Positions 5,400 to 6,490 of a stretch of 6,490 bases of DNA are shown piece by piece. Under the pieces are notes generated by a model that saw only the letters and a program-made list of their open reading frames with translations, was not told the origin of the DNA and made no database searches. Position 1 is the first letter of the stretch; the number at the start of each line of letters is the position of its first letter. A program made the position numbers and the translations under genes. Origin of the DNA: Roseovarius sp. (GTDB lineage: Bacteria > Pseudomonadota > Alphaproteobacteria > Rhodobacterales > Rhodobacteraceae). The stretch spans positions 1 through 6,490 of the forward strand of contig JAASSQ010000170.1 of NCBI GenBank assembly GCA_021767845.1, given 5' to 3'.

Positions 5400-5456
5400 G
5401 GGCATAAATCTGCCCCGTTTTGCTGTAACATCGCGCAGATACGGCATAGTATATGC
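5400..5456 (+). promoter_or_regulatory. Candidate kpsT promoter region with short palindromes
   Basis: This AT-richer stretch precedes the capsule export genes. It holds GGGCA/TGCCC arms with a 6-base spacer (5400-5415) followed by CGTTTT, and a 13-bp palindrome GCATA-GTA-TATGC (5444-5456). A possible promoter is TTGCTG (5420-5425) with CATAGT (5445-5450), but the 19-bp spacer is long and the -10 overlaps the palindrome. The palindrome could be an operator for an unlinked regulator. All of these are weak signals individually. Confidence 0.3.
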
Positions 5457-5477
5457 TCGTAACCAGTGACGCCCCAA

Positions 5478-5497
5478 CGCCCCGGCCACAAGGGGCG
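5478..5497 (+). other. Small hairpin in the kpsT leader
   Basis: CGCCCC (5478-5483) pairs with GGGGCG (5492-5497) around an 8-base loop. A second CGCCCC at 5470-5475 could pair alternatively with the same right arm. The structure ends 16 bases before the GGAG ribosome-binding site, so an influence on translation is conceivable. I see no JUMPstart/ops element of the E. coli capsule type. Confidence 0.25.
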
Positions 5498-5525
5498 CGA
5501 CCAGAGCAGCATCGGAGCAACCTGG

Positions 5526-6185
5526 ATGCTCGAATTCGACACCGTGAGCAAGTCCTTCTGGACGGGCACGCAGCGCAAGGTGATCCTTGACCGCGTGTCG
5601 TTCCGTGTCGAGCTGGGCAACTCCCTCGGGATCCTCGCGCCCAACGGCACCGGCAAGACGACGCTCATCAACATGATGGCGGGTCTGGAAAAGCCCGACG
5701 AGGGCGAGATCCGCCGCGGCTGCCGGGTCAGCTTCCCGCTGGGGTTCATGGGCGGCGTGGTCTCCAAGATCTCGGCGATGGAAAACGCCCGCTACATCGC
5801 CCGGCTCTACGGGCTCGACCCCGACTATATCGAGGCGTTCTGCCGCTGGATGTGCAACCTCGGCGAATATTTCGACCAGCCGCTCGGCACCTATTCCTCG
5901 GGGATGCGCGCGCGCTTCACCTTCGCGCTGATGCTGGCGCTGGATTTCGACATCTACCTGATCGACGAGGGGATGCCCAGTTCCACCGACGTGGAATTCA
6001 ACCGCAAGGCCGGGGAAATCCTGCGCGAACGGCTGCGCACCACCACCGTCGTGATCGTGTCGCACAAACCCGAAGTGCTGGAAAAATTCGCCCGAAGCGC
6101 GGCGGTGCTCATGGCCGGGCGCCTGTACATGTTCGACACCTTGGAAGAGGCAAAGCAGCTTTATGACTACGAAACCCAAGGCTAA
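5526..6185 (+). CDS. kpsT: Capsule polysaccharide ABC exporter, ATP-binding subunit (KpsT-like)
   Basis: A 219-residue ABC ATPase, the usual KpsT length, that powers export of capsular polysaccharide across the inner membrane together with a KpsM permease (not in this window). Visible are Walker A APNGTGKTT (38-46), the KpsT-typical FPLGFMGG (70-77), signature YSSGMRARF (123-131), Walker B IYLIDE (143-148) with catalytic Glu148, and the switch histidine His180 in VIVSH. Two features depart from E. coli KpsT: Ala38 replaces the first Walker A glycine, and the Q-loop glutamine aligns with Val79. The ATG at 5526 has GGAG eight bases upstream. An in-frame GTG at 5466 would add 20 residues unlike KpsT and has no comparable ribosome-binding site. 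The gene overlaps the following KpsE-like gene by 23 bp, indicating a capsule export operon. Confidence 0.9.
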   Translation: MLEFDTVSKSFWTGTQRKVILDRVSFRVELGNSLGILAPNGTGKTTLINMMAGLEKPDEGEIRRGCRVSFPLGFMGGVVSKISAMENARYIARLYGLDPDYIEAFCRWMCNLGEYFDQPLGTYSSGMRARFTFALMLALDFDIYLIDEGMPSSTDVEFNRKAGEILRERLRTTTVVIVSHKPEVLEKFARSAAVLMAGRLYMFDTLEEAKQLYDYETQG

Positions 6186-6490
6186 GAAATTCCGCATCCG
6201 CCGCAGCGCGCAACCGCAGTCGCAGGCGCAGGCGCAGCCCGCGTCCGGCCCCGCCGACGATCATGCCACGCCTCGGACCCACACGCCCGACACCGCCCAT
6301 CACGCCACCCCCGATCCCGCGCATGGCGCCCTGCGCGAGGGGCAGGTCGCCTCGGCCCGCGAAACCGCCTCGGCCCAGACGATCGAGGAGATCCGCAAGG
6401 AGGGGCTGACGGGCCGGCAGTTGCGCATGGCCCGCCGCATGGCCCAGAAACACGGGCTTGCGCCCACCTCGGATTTCGACGCCGTGCGCC
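6163..6490 (+). CDS. KpsE-like capsule export inner-membrane protein, N-terminal part (runs off the window)
   Basis: The 109 residues seen start MTTKPKAKKFRIRR and remain open to the window edge. The first 14 residues are strongly basic. Residues 15 to about 55 are low-complexity and rich in Gln, Ala, Pro, His and Thr (QPQSQAQAQP, then HATPRTHTPDTAHHATPDPAH). From about 72 comes an ordered-looking segment, TIEEIRKEGLTGRQLRMARRMAQKHGLAPTSDFDAVR, which I recall from the cytosolic N-termini of roseobacter KpsE/polysaccharide-copolymerase-type capsule proteins. The membrane and periplasmic coiled-coil domains that would confirm this lie beyond the window. The start overlaps kpsT by 23 bp, with GGAAGAGG ending 12 bases upstream, so translation is probably coupled. 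The gene pair fits the inner-membrane part of an ABC-dependent capsule exporter. Confidence 0.7.
   Translation, partial: MTTKPKAKKFRIRRSAQPQSQAQAQPASGPADDHATPRTHTPDTAHHATPDPAHGALREGQVASARETASAQTIEEIRKEGLTGRQLRMARRMAQKHGLAPTSDFDAVR

Noticed and set aside
5466..5525. Upstream GTG start for kpsT adding 20 residues
   Set aside because: The ATG at 5526 has a well-spaced GGAG and gives the usual 219-residue KpsT length; the extra residues do not look like an ABC domain.
5530..5539. Palindrome TCGAATTCGA at the start of kpsT as another TTCGA operator
   Set aside because: It lies in coding sequence, has no 6-base spacer between half-sites, and is explained by the Leu-Glu-Phe-Asp codons.
4173..6197. 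A 674-codon open frame on the minus strand across the permease and kpsT
   Set aside because: Antisense shadow of convincing genes, with Gly/Ala/Arg/His-biased composition and no recognisable motif.
1..6490. tRNA or rRNA genes, CRISPR arrays, insertion sequences or phage attachment sites
   Set aside because: I found no cloverleaf, regularly spaced repeats, transposase motifs or terminal inverted repeats; the gene content is ordinary chromosomal.

Overview
The window looks like a high-GC alphaproteobacterial chromosome, most probably Rhodobacterales (roseobacter/Paracoccaceae type). The reasons are strong GC bias at third codon positions, long antisense open frames, a glutamine-synthetase-like/GlxB/GlxC gene group, and a KpsT with the 'DEGMP' form of Walker B that I associate with alphaproteobacterial capsule exporters. 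No sequence search was possible; all assignments come from reading motifs.

Left part (1-2731, all minus strand): an operon of a glutamine-synthetase-superfamily ligase of the GmaS/GlnT type (1253-2731), a class II glutamine amidotransferase of the GlxB/MgsA type (238-1173), and the beginning of a GlxC/MgsB-like protein (1-250, cut by the window edge). By analogy with N-methylglutamate synthesis, the ligase would make a gamma-glutamyl amide. The GlxB/GlxC proteins, with an FMN subunit expected just outside the window, would pass the released amine or ammonia to a glutamate-synthase-like reaction. The substrate is not determined by the sequence. A perfect 10-bp hairpin lies between the ligase and the amidotransferase genes.

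Middle (2732-3869): a 445-bp divergent intergenic region carries four copies of TTTTGGT plus overlapping inverted repeats, then a divergently transcribed GntR/FadR-type regulator (3177-3869). It is the obvious candidate local regulator of the ligase operon.

Next (3870-5303): a compact two-gene unit of an ArsR repressor with a C-terminal vicinal cysteine pair (3938-4282) and an overlapping ArsP-type permease (4275-5303), probably trivalent organoarsenical efflux. Two matched TTCGA-N6-TCGAA boxes bracket the likely arsR promoter, and arsR has no Shine-Dalgarno sequence, so its message may be leaderless.

Right end (5304-6490): a 222-bp gap with hairpins, a T-run and a short palindrome, then the start of a capsule-polysaccharide export operon: kpsT ATPase (5526-6185) overlapping by 23 bp a KpsE-like inner-membrane protein (6163 to the window end), of which only the disordered, low-complexity N-terminus is seen.
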